DNA of 46,852 bases from Acidobacteriota bacterium. GTDB lineage: Bacteria; Acidobacteriota; Vicinamibacteria; Marinacidobacterales; Marinacidobacteraceae. Positions 33,599 to 42,316 of the stretch are shown here, piece by piece; the first letter of the stretch is position 1; every line of letters begins with the position of its first letter. Below the pieces are notes generated by a model. The model was not told where the DNA came from. It saw only the letters and a list, made by a program, of their open reading frames with translations, and searched no databases. The DNA lies in contig JAJDUD010000066.1 in the NCBI GenBank assembly GCA_022826825.1, forward strand, positions 1 to 46,852. Reading direction: 5' to 3'. A program made the position numbers and the translations under genes.

Positions 33599-36469
33599 AT
33601 GAAACGACACCTGCTGCGATCGCTGACGGTCGCCGCACTGCTCCTGATTCCGGCGTCGCTCGCGGCGCAGATCACCGCCGGGCGGCTCGACGGCGCCGCC
33701 CAGGACGAACAGGGGCTCGTTCTTCCGGGGGTCACCGTCACCCTCGAATCGGACGCCCTGCTCGGGAGCCGCGTCGCGGTCACCGACGTCGACGGTTCGT
33801 TCCGATTCCAGGGGCTGCCGGCGGGCAGCTACACCATGACCTTCGAGCTGGGCGGGTTCGCCACCGTGGTCCGCGAGGACGTGACGGTGATCACCGGGCA
33901 GACGTTCACCGTGAACCAGACGCTCTCGGTGGCCGCGGTTGCCGAGACGGTGACCGTCACCGGCGAGTCCCCGGTGGTGGACGTGAAGTCCAGCCGCTTC
34001 GGCGGGACGTTCGACGACACCGCCATCCTGGAGGTGCCGAACTCCACCGATCCCCACGCCATGCTGGCGCTCACCCCGGGCATCCGGATGCGCGGCTTCG
34101 ACGTGGCGGGCTCGCACAAGGCGCAGCAGTCCGGTTTCGACGCCTTCGGGCTCCGGAACCAGAACCGCATCGTCATCGACGGCGTGGACTCCAACTTCAG
34201 CACCGGCGGTTTCGGCTTCTACATGGACAGCCTGACCGTGAACCAGTTCAACATCTCGAACGCCGGCGCCGACGTGGAAAACGCCTGGGCCGGGAACACG
34301 ATCGTGATGGACATCAAGACCGGCGGTAACGACCTCTCGGCGCTCCTCTACGCCGACTATCTCGGCGAGGGTTTCGTGGGCGACAACCTGACCTCCGAGC
34401 TCGAGAACCGGGGCGCCGGCACGAACCACATGATCACCTACTGGGAGGCGCACGCCGACGTGGGCGGGCCGCTCCTGAGGGACAAGGCCTGGTTCTTCCT
34501 CGCCTACAACAACAACCTGACCCACCGGGCGATCTCCGGCCTCGATCCGGCAGTCATCAAGGAAGAGGCCATCCTGCGGAACTACTACGCCAAGGTCAAC
34601 ATGGCCCTCTCCGAGAAGGACGAGCTCATCGGCTACAGCCAATGGGGCCTCAAGAACCGGCCCAACCGCGGCATCAACGCGCTCAACTCGCCCGACGTCC
34701 GGCTCGCGCAGGACTCCTGGACCTGGGTCCACAAGGCCGAGTGGCAGCGGGTCTGGAACGACCGGGCCTTCTCGAACATGAAGGCCATGTACTACGGTGT
34801 GACCTGGCCGATGGTGCCGGCGGTCGAGCCGGACACCCACCCGCCACGGCAGGATCTGGACACCTCGCGCCGCACCGGCGCCGGGGTCTGGCCGTTCACC
34901 TACGACAAGGAGCGGCCCCAGTTCGTCGGCATCCTGAACTACTACGTCCCCGACGCCGGGGGAAGCCACGACCTCAAGTTCGGCGTGGACTACATGGAGG
35001 ATTCGCGGCTCTTCTTCTCGAACAACGCCTCGGGGTCCATCCAGTACCGGGACCGCTCGAGTCTCGTCAGCGCCGGCAACCCCATGGGGATTTCCGAGAT
35101 CCTCTTCGTGAACACCCCGACGCCGGTGTCCGACACCCGGGACGCGAACCTGCACTTCTTCGCGCAGGACACCTGGCAGATCAACCCGCGGGTGACGATC
35201 ACCGCGGGAATACGGGTCGCCCACCAGTACGGCTGGTACAACGAGGCGGACCTCGCGCCCGACTATCCCGAGTTCTTCCTGAACGGGGTATCCATCCCCA
35301 GGAAGGACATCTTCACCTGGACCGACTTCTATCCGCGCTTCGCCGTCACCTACGACGTCACCGGCGAGGGACGGACGGTGCTCAAGGCCTCCGCGAGCCG
35401 CTACACCCACAACGTGGGTCCCGACGGTTTCGTGGCCGCGAACCCGGCGTCCCGCCAGCAGGTCGTCTTCGAGTTCCTCGATCCCAACGGGAACGGCACC
35501 TACGACGGCCAGACCGAACTCGGGGCGCTGCTGAGCCAGTCATCCGGCACCGGCCTCCCCGTGGGCCGGGTCGAGGGCGGCGTGCCGGTGAACTACACCG
35601 AGAAGCGCTACTACGACGAGATCACCGCCTCCGTCGAGAGCGAGATCATGCCGGAGACCAACCTCCGTCTCTCGTACGTGCGCAAGATGGACCGGAACGT
35701 CTTCGACACCTACCGGGTGGGTCTGCTCGACGCGCTACTGAACAACGCCATCCTCTGCGGTGACGAGATCTTCCCCTGCCCGACCGTGGACGGATTCGGC
35801 ACGATCTCAACCCTGTCCCGGCCTCCCGAGGGCACCCCGACCGGCAACGAGGTCCGGACCGGCCCGGCGGGCCTTGATTCCAACGAGTACGACAACATCG
35901 AGATGGGCCTCAGCCGGCGGTTCCGGAGCGGCCTCTTCCTGCAGGGCAGCTTCCACTACCAGTGGCGGAACGAGCTCGTCTGCTGCGGCAGCAGCGGGAG
36001 CGCCGACACCCAGGCGGACCCGTGGCAGCTCGGCATCCAGGGCGCCGGACTCAACTGGAACTCGGCGGTGAGCACCAAGCAGGAGCACACCAACTGGAAT
36101 CTCAAGGCGATCGGCCGCTACGACGTTCCGGACTTCCCGGTGGCGTTCTCGTTCCAGTACCGGGCGCAAAGCGGCTGGGCCTACGCCCCGATCCTGCCGA
36201 TCCGGATTCCGTTCGGCGCCGGCACCAACCAGGTGCCGCTCTCCGACATGACGGAGCGTTCGGACGACGTGTACATCCTCGACCTCCGCGCCGAGCTGAA
36301 CCTGTCGTTCTGGGATCGCGACCGGTTGTCGCTGTTCTTCGACGCGTTCAACGTCACGAACTCGAACCCGGTCCTGAACCAGGTCATCCTGGCCGGCTCC
36401 CGCTACCAGTCCGTCATCGGCTTCCTGGAGCCGCGCACCTTCAAGGTGGGCGCGCGCTATCAGTTCTGA
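33599..36469 (+). CDS. Oar-like TonB-dependent receptor with carboxypeptidase-regulatory N-terminus
   Basis: This is a 956-residue outer-membrane protein. After a signal peptide (SLTVAALLLIPASLAAQ) it has a carboxypeptidase-regulatory-like beta-sandwich (GLVLPGVTVTLES...DVDGSFRFQGLPAGSYTMTF). The junction VAETVTVTGESPVVDVKSSR is typical of acidobacterial Oar-type receptors. A plug domain (NRIVIDGVDSNFSTGGFGF) and a 22-strand-type barrel follow, ending in Phe (KVGARYQF). No classical TonB box is evident. Such receptors import large or scarce ligands; the ligand here is unknown. The ATG at 33599 has AGGAGG nine bases upstream. A strong terminator follows the stop codon. Confidence 0.92.
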   Translation: MKRHLLRSLTVAALLLIPASLAAQITAGRLDGAAQDEQGLVLPGVTVTLESDALLGSRVAVTDVDGSFRFQGLPAGSYTMTFELGGFATVVREDVTVITGQTFTVNQTLSVAAVAETVTVTGESPVVDVKSSRFGGTFDDTAILEVPNSTDPHAMLALTPGIRMRGFDVAGSHKAQQSGFDAFGLRNQNRIVIDGVDSNFSTGGFGFYMDSLTVNQFNISNAGADVENAWAGNTIVMDIKTGGNDLSALLYADYLGEGFVGDNLTSELENRGAGTNHMITYWEAHADVGGPLLRDKAWFFLAYNNNLTHRAISGLDPAVIKEEAILRNYYAKVNMALSEKDELIGYSQWGLKNRPNRGINALNSPDVRLAQDSWTWVHKAEWQRVWNDRAFSNMKAMYYGVTWPMVPAVEPDTHPPRQDLDTSRRTGAGVWPFTYDKERPQFVGILNYYVPDAGGSHDLKFGVDYMEDSRLFFSNNASGSIQYRDRSSLVSAGNPMGISEILFVNTPTPVSDTRDANLHFFAQDTWQINPRVTITAGIRVAHQYGWYNEADLAPDYPEFFLNGVSIPRKDIFTWTDFYPRFAVTYDVTGEGRTVLKASASRYTHNVGPDGFVAANPASRQQVVFEFLDPNGNGTYDGQTELGALLSQSSGTGLPVGRVEGGVPVNYTEKRYYDEITASVESEIMPETNLRLSYVRKMDRNVFDTYRVGLLDALLNNAILCGDEIFPCPTVDGFGTISTLSRPPEGTPTGNEVRTGPAGLDSNEYDNIEMGLSRRFRSGLFLQGSFHYQWRNELVCCGSSGSADTQADPWQLGIQGAGLNWNSAVSTKQEHTNWNLKAIGRYDVPDFPVAFSFQYRAQSGWAYAPILPIRIPFGAGTNQVPLSDMTERSDDVYILDLRAELNLSFWDRDRLSLFFDAFNVTNSNPVLNQVILAGSRYQSVIGFLEPRTFKVGARYQF

Positions 36470-36485
36470 TCTGAACCACGCGCCA

Positions 36486-36525
36486 GGGCGGTGGGCTCGC
36501 AAGAGCCCACCGCCCTTTTTTCTTT
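36486..36525 (+). terminator. Rho-independent terminator of the TonB-receptor gene
   Basis: A 13-bp perfect stem (GGGCGGTGGGCTC / GAGCCCACCGCCC) has a GCAA tetraloop and is followed by TTTTTTCTTT. It lies 16 bp after the receptor stop. The opposite strand has no T-tract, so it acts mainly on the plus-strand transcript. Confidence 0.95.
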
Positions 36526-36529
36526 CCCG

Positions 36530-38641
36530 CTACCGGCGCCGGAGCGCCAGCACCTGCTCGTTCTCCGGATCGAGCGCGTACGCCTGATCGAGGAATCGGC
36601 CCGCGCTCTCCTCGTTGCCCAGGACCAGGTGGGTGGTGGCGAGCAGGACAAGCAGCTCGGCATCGGGGGCCCGCAGCTCGAGCGCCCGGCTCAGTGGCCC
36701 GAGGGCGCCCTCGAAGTCGCCGGTCCGGACCCTGGCTTCGCCAAGCCGCACCGCGGTGTCATACCGGTCGGGGTACGCCTCGAAGACCGGACCCAGAAGC
36801 GTCGCGGCTTCCGCCGGGTCGTCGCCCTCCAGAAAGTACTTCGCCAGCAGTTCGCGCGCCGGGACGTAGTTGGGGCCGCCCCGGACCGCCTCCTCGGCGA
36901 ACGCCCGCGCCATCGCCGGATTCCCGGCAGCCTCCCACTGCCGGGCCCGCACCAGCTCGGGCGCGCCCGCCAGCTCGGGCCGGATCTCGCCGAGCCCGCC
37001 GTCCACGAGCGGCCGCGACAGCACCGCTCGCGGGGAGATCTGGACCGGAACCTCCCGGCGCGAGAGTTCCCTGCCGGCCCCGTCCAGCAGGCGCACCCCG
37101 GCGACGTACCGCCCTCCCGGCAGGCCGGCCAGTGGCTGGCTCAGGACCAGCGGGCCGTCCCGGTCGCCGTGGGCCGCGACCGTCCCGCCCACCGAAGCCG
37201 GAGGCTCCTCCCCGAACAGTGCGGCGGGATCGGGAGCCACCGTCCACTCCACCCGGGCATCCTCGGGAGCGTTCAACGGTTCCGAGAGCAGGTAAAGCGT
37301 CGTCCCGGTGGCGAACACCGAAGATGGATTGGGGCGAATGCTCCGCCGTCCGAACCGGTAGCCGCGGTAGAGCGGGTCGCCGCCCAGCAGGTCGCTGCCG
37401 TAGGCCAGCACCGGATCGGTCAGCGCCGGCGTTTCGAACTGCAGTTCGGGTACCTCGACCGGGCCCTCGAGCAGCGTGTAGGCCCGGCGGCACTCCTCCT
37501 CGTCCCGGCTGGGACAGGCCCGGTTGCGGACGATGATCCGGAGGTGGTGCGACCCCGGGATGACCGGCACCACGCCGCGGAAGAGGAAGGGCTGCCCCAG
37601 CGCCGCCGCCTCTTCCTCGGAGACCGCGAAGAACGACTCGGCGCGGTCGTCGTAGAGCACCGTCTCCGGGTCGTCGAGGGCGCTGATCTCGATGGAGGCG
37701 ATGAAGACCGCCCCGTAGCGGCCAATCGCGGGATCGCGCACCACGATCACCGATTCGTTCGGGATTTCGATGGCCCAGTGCAGGTAGTAGCCGCCGGGTC
37801 CGGGGAGCACGTGATGGAAGCCGGCGCTCGGTACGTAGTTGAAGAGGTAGTCGCTCTCGACCGTCCCGAAATCGAAGCGTTCGGCATAGCCGGTGTCGAT
37901 CCCGTAGATGGGAGCGCGGTAGATCTCGTCCAGGAGGGAAACGGTTCCGAAGGCCCGGACGTCCCCGAAGTTCGTGCCTTCGTCGGTCCGGAAAGAGAGC
38001 GCCGACGACGCAAGTTCGGGACTGATCTCGTGGAGCAGATCGAACGCTGCTTCGGTCACCTGCCGAAAATCACCCTGGAGGAACGGCTCGGGTTGAATCA
38101 GCAACGCCCAGGGGCCGTCCTCCACCGGACTGTAGAGGCGCATTTCCCCGGCCCCGAAGCGCCGGAAGAAGAGCAGGTAGAAGAACGGCGGGACGCCGTG
38201 CTCGCGCAGCGCGGGGTCGTTGTAGAACCAGAGTTCGGCCGGATAGAGGGCGCCGGAGTGGGAGAAGTCCTCCTTCGTGCGCGGCGGGCCGAGCACGATG
38301 TGGAAACGTCCCCGGTCGGTGCGCCAGCCGGCCCGTCCGGTGTCGCGGCCGTAGAACTCGTTGGCGTAGGCGATCCGGTCGTAGTGCTCCTCCCGGTACT
38401 CGTTCTCCGCGGTGGTCGGGTTCGGATCGCGCCGCTCCCAGAACGCCTCGATGAAGGCGTCCCGGAGGTCCTCCCCCTCGAGGCGCAGGAAGGCCTCGCG
38501 TTCGGTCTCCGCGATGATGTAGACGACCTCTTCCTCGAGCCAGGCGCGATGGCGGGGCGCCACGGCGTCCTGGGCCGCGGCCGAAGCGGAGCCCAGCGCC
38601 GCCAGCACGCCGGCGGCTGCCAACCGCGTCGCGGACCTCAT
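36530..38641 (-). CDS. GWxTD-domain protein with C-terminal TPRs, secreted
   Basis: This 703-residue exported protein has a signal peptide ending ASAAAQ. A full GWxTD domain follows: RAWLEEEVVYIIAETEREAF, FWERRDPNPTT, and GWRTDRGRFHIVLGPP at 105-120. A long beta-rich middle comes next (FLFRGVVPVIPGSHHLRIIV, LVLSQPLAGLPGGRYVAGVR). About four TPR-like helical pairs fill the last 130 residues (EAYPDRYDTAVRLGEARVRT, ALELRAPDAELLVLLATTHL). Its ATG overlaps the stop of the upstream histidine-rich membrane-TPR gene as ATGA, so the two products are made together and may act in one envelope complex. GWxTD function is not known. A second GWxTD gene lies at 15364. Confidence 0.85.
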   Translation of the reverse strand: MRSATRLAAAGVLAALGSASAAAQDAVAPRHRAWLEEEVVYIIAETEREAFLRLEGEDLRDAFIEAFWERRDPNPTTAENEYREEHYDRIAYANEFYGRDTGRAGWRTDRGRFHIVLGPPRTKEDFSHSGALYPAELWFYNDPALREHGVPPFFYLLFFRRFGAGEMRLYSPVEDGPWALLIQPEPFLQGDFRQVTEAAFDLLHEISPELASSALSFRTDEGTNFGDVRAFGTVSLLDEIYRAPIYGIDTGYAERFDFGTVESDYLFNYVPSAGFHHVLPGPGGYYLHWAIEIPNESVIVVRDPAIGRYGAVFIASIEISALDDPETVLYDDRAESFFAVSEEEAAALGQPFLFRGVVPVIPGSHHLRIIVRNRACPSRDEEECRRAYTLLEGPVEVPELQFETPALTDPVLAYGSDLLGGDPLYRGYRFGRRSIRPNPSSVFATGTTLYLLSEPLNAPEDARVEWTVAPDPAALFGEEPPASVGGTVAAHGDRDGPLVLSQPLAGLPGGRYVAGVRLLDGAGRELSRREVPVQISPRAVLSRPLVDGGLGEIRPELAGAPELVRARQWEAAGNPAMARAFAEEAVRGGPNYVPARELLAKYFLEGDDPAEAATLLGPVFEAYPDRYDTAVRLGEARVRTGDFEGALGPLSRALELRAPDAELLVLLATTHLVLGNEESAGRFLDQAYALDPENEQVLALRRR

Positions 38642-40680
38642 CGCGGCGTCGGGGCCGGGGCCACCGTAACCGGACGCCCCTCCTCGTAGAGCGCGATCCG
38701 GCCGGCAATCTCGCCGGCGAGTTCCGGGTTCCCCGTGTCGATCGCCAGCGCCTCCGCGGTGCGGGCCGCGGTGAGCGCGGCTTCGAAGTCCCCGGCGGCG
38801 GCGAGGGCCGCCCCGAGCGTGTCGGCCGCGGACGCGCTGAGATGCCGCGCCAGCTCGGAAGCCCGCCGGGCGTAGCGCACCGCGCGTTCGGGATCGCGGA
38901 CGTCCGGGTAGACCGCGAGGATCCAGCCGGCCGTCTCGAGCGCCACGAAGTCGTCGGGAACCGCGGCGAGCGAGACGTCGAGATGGGCCACCGCGTCGGC
39001 GTGCTCGCCCCTTCCCGCGAGGATCAGGCCGAGGTTCCGGTGCGCTTCGGGCACACCCGGGTCCACGGCGAGCGCCGCCTCGAGGACCGGCTCCGCCCCC
39101 ACGGCGTTGTCCGCGGCGAGCAGCATCCGGGCGAGGCCGAGCCGCGGCTCGACGAGCCCCGGATCGAGCTCGATGGCGCGGCGGTAGTGGCGTTCCGCTT
39201 CCAGCCGCACCCCCACCCGCTCCTGGATGAAGCCGAGGTTGTGGTGCGCCGCGGCGTACTCGTCGTCGAGCCGGAGGGCGCGCCGGAGGGCGCCTTCAGC
39301 CTCTTCCCATTGCCCCTGCGAAAGCAGCGCGATCCCCAGGTTGGCGTGGGCGCGCGGGTACTCGGGGTCGATTTCGATGGCGCGCCGATAGCGGGCCTCG
39401 GCGGCCTCGAGATCGCCGTTTTCGCGGTAGGCGAAACCGAGGTTGTGGTGGAACTCCGCGCTCTCGGGGACCAGGGTGGTGAGGTTCTCGTAGCGCTCCT
39501 CGAGCGGCGCGGCGGCCGCCCGGCGCTCGAGGCCGAAGAGCACCGCCAGCGGGAGGAAGAAGAGGCCGGCCCACTTGAGGGCGTGCGGGGTGAGCCAGGG
39601 ACTCGCCGCGGGTCCCACGGGTGACGGTCCGGCCGCCCGCCGGATCCCGAGAGCCGCGCTCGTCTTCGTCTCGCGAATCTTCCAGATGAAGCCGTCGAAA
39701 TAGAAGTGGAGCATGGTCGAGGCGGCCACCAGCGCGAGGACGCCGCGCTGCACCGCCGGGCTCGAGACCGCCTCGGGAAGGAACCGGAAGAGGCCGTAGC
39801 CGAGGACGAGACCGACGTACACGAAGAGCATCGCCCGTCCGCCCCCGAAGAGGACCCGGGTGAAGAACCCGGCGTCGTCGTCCCGCGCCCGCTTCCGGTT
39901 GAACACCCAGACGATCGACAGGTACTGCACGTCGTGGAAGACCTCGAAGAGAGCGACCCCGAGCACCGCGTAGGGCACGTGGACCGAACACCACCACCAG
40001 AACCCGAAGGACATGGCCGCCGCGAGGAGCTTGACGGGATGCTGCCCGTTCCCGGCCAGGAGGTCCCGCCCGGCCCGGAACACGAACACCGCGGTGAGCG
40101 CGAAGAGGGCAAGGTCGAAGGCGTCCCGGAAACCGAAGAACAGGTTGGGTGAGAGCAGCGGCGCGCCGAGCGCGTACCAGAGTTCGAGGAGTTCCCCGAG
40201 CCGGCCCGGGGAGTGGAGCACCCCGAAGGCGAACCACCCGATGCACAGGAACCAGTCGAGCCGCGCCGTCAACCGCCCGGTCGCGCCGACCCGGGCGTCG
40301 TAGATTCGGAGGAAGCCGTAGACCTGGAGGGCGCCGTGCCAGACCCCCCAGAGGAGCACGATCAGCGAGACGCCGTTCAGGCCGTTTGCCGCGAAGCCGA
40401 GCGCCGCCGCGGCGAAGACCAGCGGGGACACGAGGAAGCGCGTGCGGAAGCGCCGGAAGAGGGCCCGGTCGCCGTACGCCCGCATCATCCCGGGGAGGTG
40501 ATGGCCGAGGGCGCCGAACCCGGCAACCAGAAGCCCCACGGTATAGGCCGTCTCCCGGCCCTCGAGGGCGAAGGCGAGGGGCAGGATCAGGATGGGAGTC
40601 GCGATCAGCAGCGCCAGGTCCCGGACCGGCCCGAACACCCACAGCCTGCTGCGTGCGTGCGCCCCGCTATCGCTCGTCAA
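38638..40680 (-). CDS. Polytopic membrane protein with intramembrane histidine cluster and C-terminal TPR domain
   Basis: The 680 residues split in two. Residues 17-385 contain roughly nine hydrophobic segments. Within or beside them lie histidine motifs: HH at 60-61 (GALGHHLPGMMRAYGD), His115 (LWGVWHGALQVYGF), His234, EVFHDVQYLSIVW (246-258) and HFYFDGFIWK (325-334). This arrangement recalls metal-binding membrane oxygenases (desaturase or Brp/Blh type) without clear membership. Residues 395-660 are about seven TPRs (YRRAIEIDPEYPRAHANLGI and so on). The start is a TTG with no clear ribosome binding site. It is translationally coupled (ATGA) to the GWxTD-TPR gene. The enzymatic idea is inference. 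Confidence 0.75.
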   Translation of the reverse strand: MTSDSGAHARSRLWVFGPVRDLALLIATPILILPLAFALEGRETAYTVGLLVAGFGALGHHLPGMMRAYGDRALFRRFRTRFLVSPLVFAAAALGFAANGLNGVSLIVLLWGVWHGALQVYGFLRIYDARVGATGRLTARLDWFLCIGWFAFGVLHSPGRLGELLELWYALGAPLLSPNLFFGFRDAFDLALFALTAVFVFRAGRDLLAGNGQHPVKLLAAAMSFGFWWWCSVHVPYAVLGVALFEVFHDVQYLSIVWVFNRKRARDDDAGFFTRVLFGGGRAMLFVYVGLVLGYGLFRFLPEAVSSPAVQRGVLALVAASTMLHFYFDGFIWKIRETKTSAALGIRRAAGPSPVGPAASPWLTPHALKWAGLFFLPLAVLFGLERRAAAAPLEERYENLTTLVPESAEFHHNLGFAYRENGDLEAAEARYRRAIEIDPEYPRAHANLGIALLSQGQWEEAEGALRRALRLDDEYAAAHHNLGFIQERVGVRLEAERHYRRAIELDPGLVEPRLGLARMLLAADNAVGAEPVLEAALAVDPGVPEAHRNLGLILAGRGEHADAVAHLDVSLAAVPDDFVALETAGWILAVYPDVRDPERAVRYARRASELARHLSASAADTLGAALAAAGDFEAALTAARTAEALAIDTGNPELAGEIAGRIALYEEGRPVTVAPAPTPR

Positions 40681-40760
40681 GGTGGTTCCCGCCAGTGCGG
40701 GAATCTACCAATTGCTCGTCGAGGAGTGGTCGGAAGCGCCGCTCTGCCGAGCGGCCCCAC

Positions 40761-41675
40761 TTACCTTCCCAGGACCGTCTCCCCCGCGCTGATCATGTCG
40801 GCGCTGGCCACGAGGAGCGGGTCCGGGTGCCCCACGGCATGGACATCCTTGTTCGTGTACGGCAAGGCGGCCAGAAAGTGCCGCATGCAGTTCAGGCGGG
40901 CGCGTTTCTTGTCGTCCGACTTGACGATCGTCCACGGCGCGTCGGCGGTGTCCGTGTAGAAGAACATCGCCTCCTTGGCCGCGGTGTACTCGTCCCACTT
41001 GTTGAGCGACTGGCGATCCACCGGCGAGAGTTTCCACTGCCGCAGAGCGTCCTTTTCGCGGGACTCGAAGCGGCGCCTCTGCTCCTGCCGGGTCACGGAG
41101 AACCAGTACTTGAAGAGCAGGATCCCGCTGCGGACCAGCATTCGTTCCAGTTCGGGCGCCTGACGCATGAACTCCAGGTACTCCTTGGCGTTGCAGAACC
41201 CCATCACCCGCTCGACGCCGCCACGGTTGTACCAGGAGCGGTCGAACAGCACGATCTCGCCACCCCGCGGCAGATGCCGGATGTAGCGCTGGAAGAACCA
41301 CTCGCTCCTCTCGCCTTCGGTCGGCTTGTCGAGCGCGACGACCCGCGCGCCGCGCGGATTGAGATGCTCCGTGAACCGCTTGATGGTCCCGCCCTTGCCG
41401 GCCGCGTCCCTGCCCTCGAACAGGACGACGATCTTCTGGTTCGTCGCCTTCACCCAGTCCTGCACCTTCAGCAGTTCCACCTGGAGGGAGGCCTTGCTGC
41501 GCTCGTAGGGCCTGCGGGCGAGTTTCCGCTGGTAGGGGTACTCGCCCGTCTCGAACAACCGCCGAATGACGTCGCGGTCCCGGCCGGGTGGGCCGGGGTG
41601 CGACGGGCCCGGATGGTCCGCGACGGCGCTGCCGCTTCCCCGCACGTCGTCCACGATCGATCCCCCGCCGTCCAC
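40761..41675 (-). CDS. ppk2: Polyphosphate kinase 2 family protein
   Basis: PPK2 enzymes phosphorylate nucleoside mono- or diphosphates from polyphosphate. The 304 residues are a single PPK2 domain: Walker A GRDAAGKGG, the lid region RGARVVALDKPTEGERSEWF and Walker B LFDRSWYNRGGVERVMGF. The conserved FKYWFSVTRQEQRRRFESRE and WKLSPVDRQSLNKWDEYT segments also fit. The layout fits class I (GDP/ADP-type), though the nucleotide cannot be fixed by eye. The first 35 residues are Gly/Pro-rich and atypical. The start is a GTG. It is transcribed alone, opposite to nothing, 85 bp before the TTG of the membrane-TPR gene. Confidence 0.93.
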   Translation of the reverse strand: MDGGGSIVDDVRGSGSAVADHPGPSHPGPPGRDRDVIRRLFETGEYPYQRKLARRPYERSKASLQVELLKVQDWVKATNQKIVVLFEGRDAAGKGGTIKRFTEHLNPRGARVVALDKPTEGERSEWFFQRYIRHLPRGGEIVLFDRSWYNRGGVERVMGFCNAKEYLEFMRQAPELERMLVRSGILLFKYWFSVTRQEQRRRFESREKDALRQWKLSPVDRQSLNKWDEYTAAKEAMFFYTDTADAPWTIVKSDDKKRARLNCMRHFLAALPYTNKDVHAVGHPDPLLVASADMISAGETVLGR

Positions 41676-41801
41676 CCTGATCCCGTCCCGGCAGACACGC
41701 TATCACGACTCGTCGTCCGCGACCACGTGCCGACCGGCGGCCCCCACCGGGAGGGCTGGCCGGCGTTCCGGGCCGTTACTGCTGTGAGGGACGGTGGCGT
41801 G

Positions 41802-41854
41802 GTGCGGTTCCGCTGCGCTGCGCGCAGCGGGTGCCGGTCAGAGGCCGGCGTTCC
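41802..41854 (+). repeat. Two-hairpin intergenic repeat, copy 10 (subtype B)
   Basis: This 53-bp unit opens GTGCGGTT, then CCGCTGCG-CTGCG-CGCAGCGG, then GCCGGTC-AGA-GGCCGGC (one G.T pair), and ends GTTCC. A further partial end (GGCCGGCGTTCC) lies at 41758-41769. It lies between ppk2 and the 97-aa gene. Confidence 0.85.
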
Positions 41855-41914
41855 CCCGCGCGGGACGGGGCCCGGAACGGTGCGCCGGCCCACCATTCCG
41901 GGCCCCGCCCCGCG

Positions 41915-42208
41915 CTAGGGCCAGCGTCCGCGGGTTGATCTCTTGAGGATGCGGCCCTTGCTGTTCATCAGGCCGACGGTCTTGCCCACGAGGATGATCT
42001 TTGCGGTTTCGATGTCGGCGTCATTCGCACAGGCGATATAGACCGGACCGCGGAATCCGCGGAGTCTGCCGCAGGCGGAGCGCAGGGTGCGCGAAGTCTC
42101 GACGTTGATCGTGATCTTGTCGGTACGGATATCGGGACCCTTGCCGCGGTGGTACCTGCCACCGTGTTTCTCGGCGAGCGCCTTGGCAACCGCTACCTTG
42201 CCTGCCAT
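41915..42208 (-). CDS. Orphan 97-aa basic protein, possibly PD-(D/E)XK-like
   Basis: I do not recognise the family. The protein is small and basic: a helix (VAVAKALAEKHGG), then KGPDIRTDKITINVETSRTL, GFRGPVYIACANDADIET, AKIILVGKTVGLMNSKG and a basic tail KRSTRGRWP. PD at 25-26, followed by a beta strand with Glu37, is the order seen in tiny restriction-endonuclease-like folds, but the Lys of ExK is not in place (VETS), so that idea is weak. The ATG has GGGAGGAAGGGG upstream, and the gene reads as one clean frame. Four GTTAC/GTAAC motifs lie in the AT-richer DNA just upstream. Its neighbours give no hint of function. Confidence 0.65.
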   Translation of the reverse strand: MAGKVAVAKALAEKHGGRYHRGKGPDIRTDKITINVETSRTLRSACGRLRGFRGPVYIACANDADIETAKIILVGKTVGLMNSKGRILKRSTRGRWP

Positions 42209-42258
42209 GGTCCCCTTCCTCCCCCCTCCCCAAGTGGGGCGACAAACGCTATCACACC

Positions 42259-42314
42259 GTTACGGTTTCCCGAATGCCGCGTTACAACCGATGCGAGATG
42301 TAACACTACGTAAC
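42259..42314. promoter_or_regulatory. Cluster of four GTTAC/GTAAC motifs upstream of the 97-aa gene
   Basis: GTTAC occurs at 42259 and 42281, and GTAAC at 42300 and 42310. The spacings are 22, 19 and 10 bases, close to one or two helical turns. The stretch is clearly more AT-rich than its surroundings. It lies in the 108-bp gap upstream of the 97-aa gene and could be a regulator-binding array. Confidence 0.4.
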
Positions 42315-42316
42315 AA

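Noticed and set aside
36491..38689. Long plus-strand frame of 732 codons opposite the GWxTD-TPR gene
   Set aside because: Shadow of the minus-strand gene, which has a signal peptide, the GWxTD motif and TPRs. It also starts inside the terminator region.
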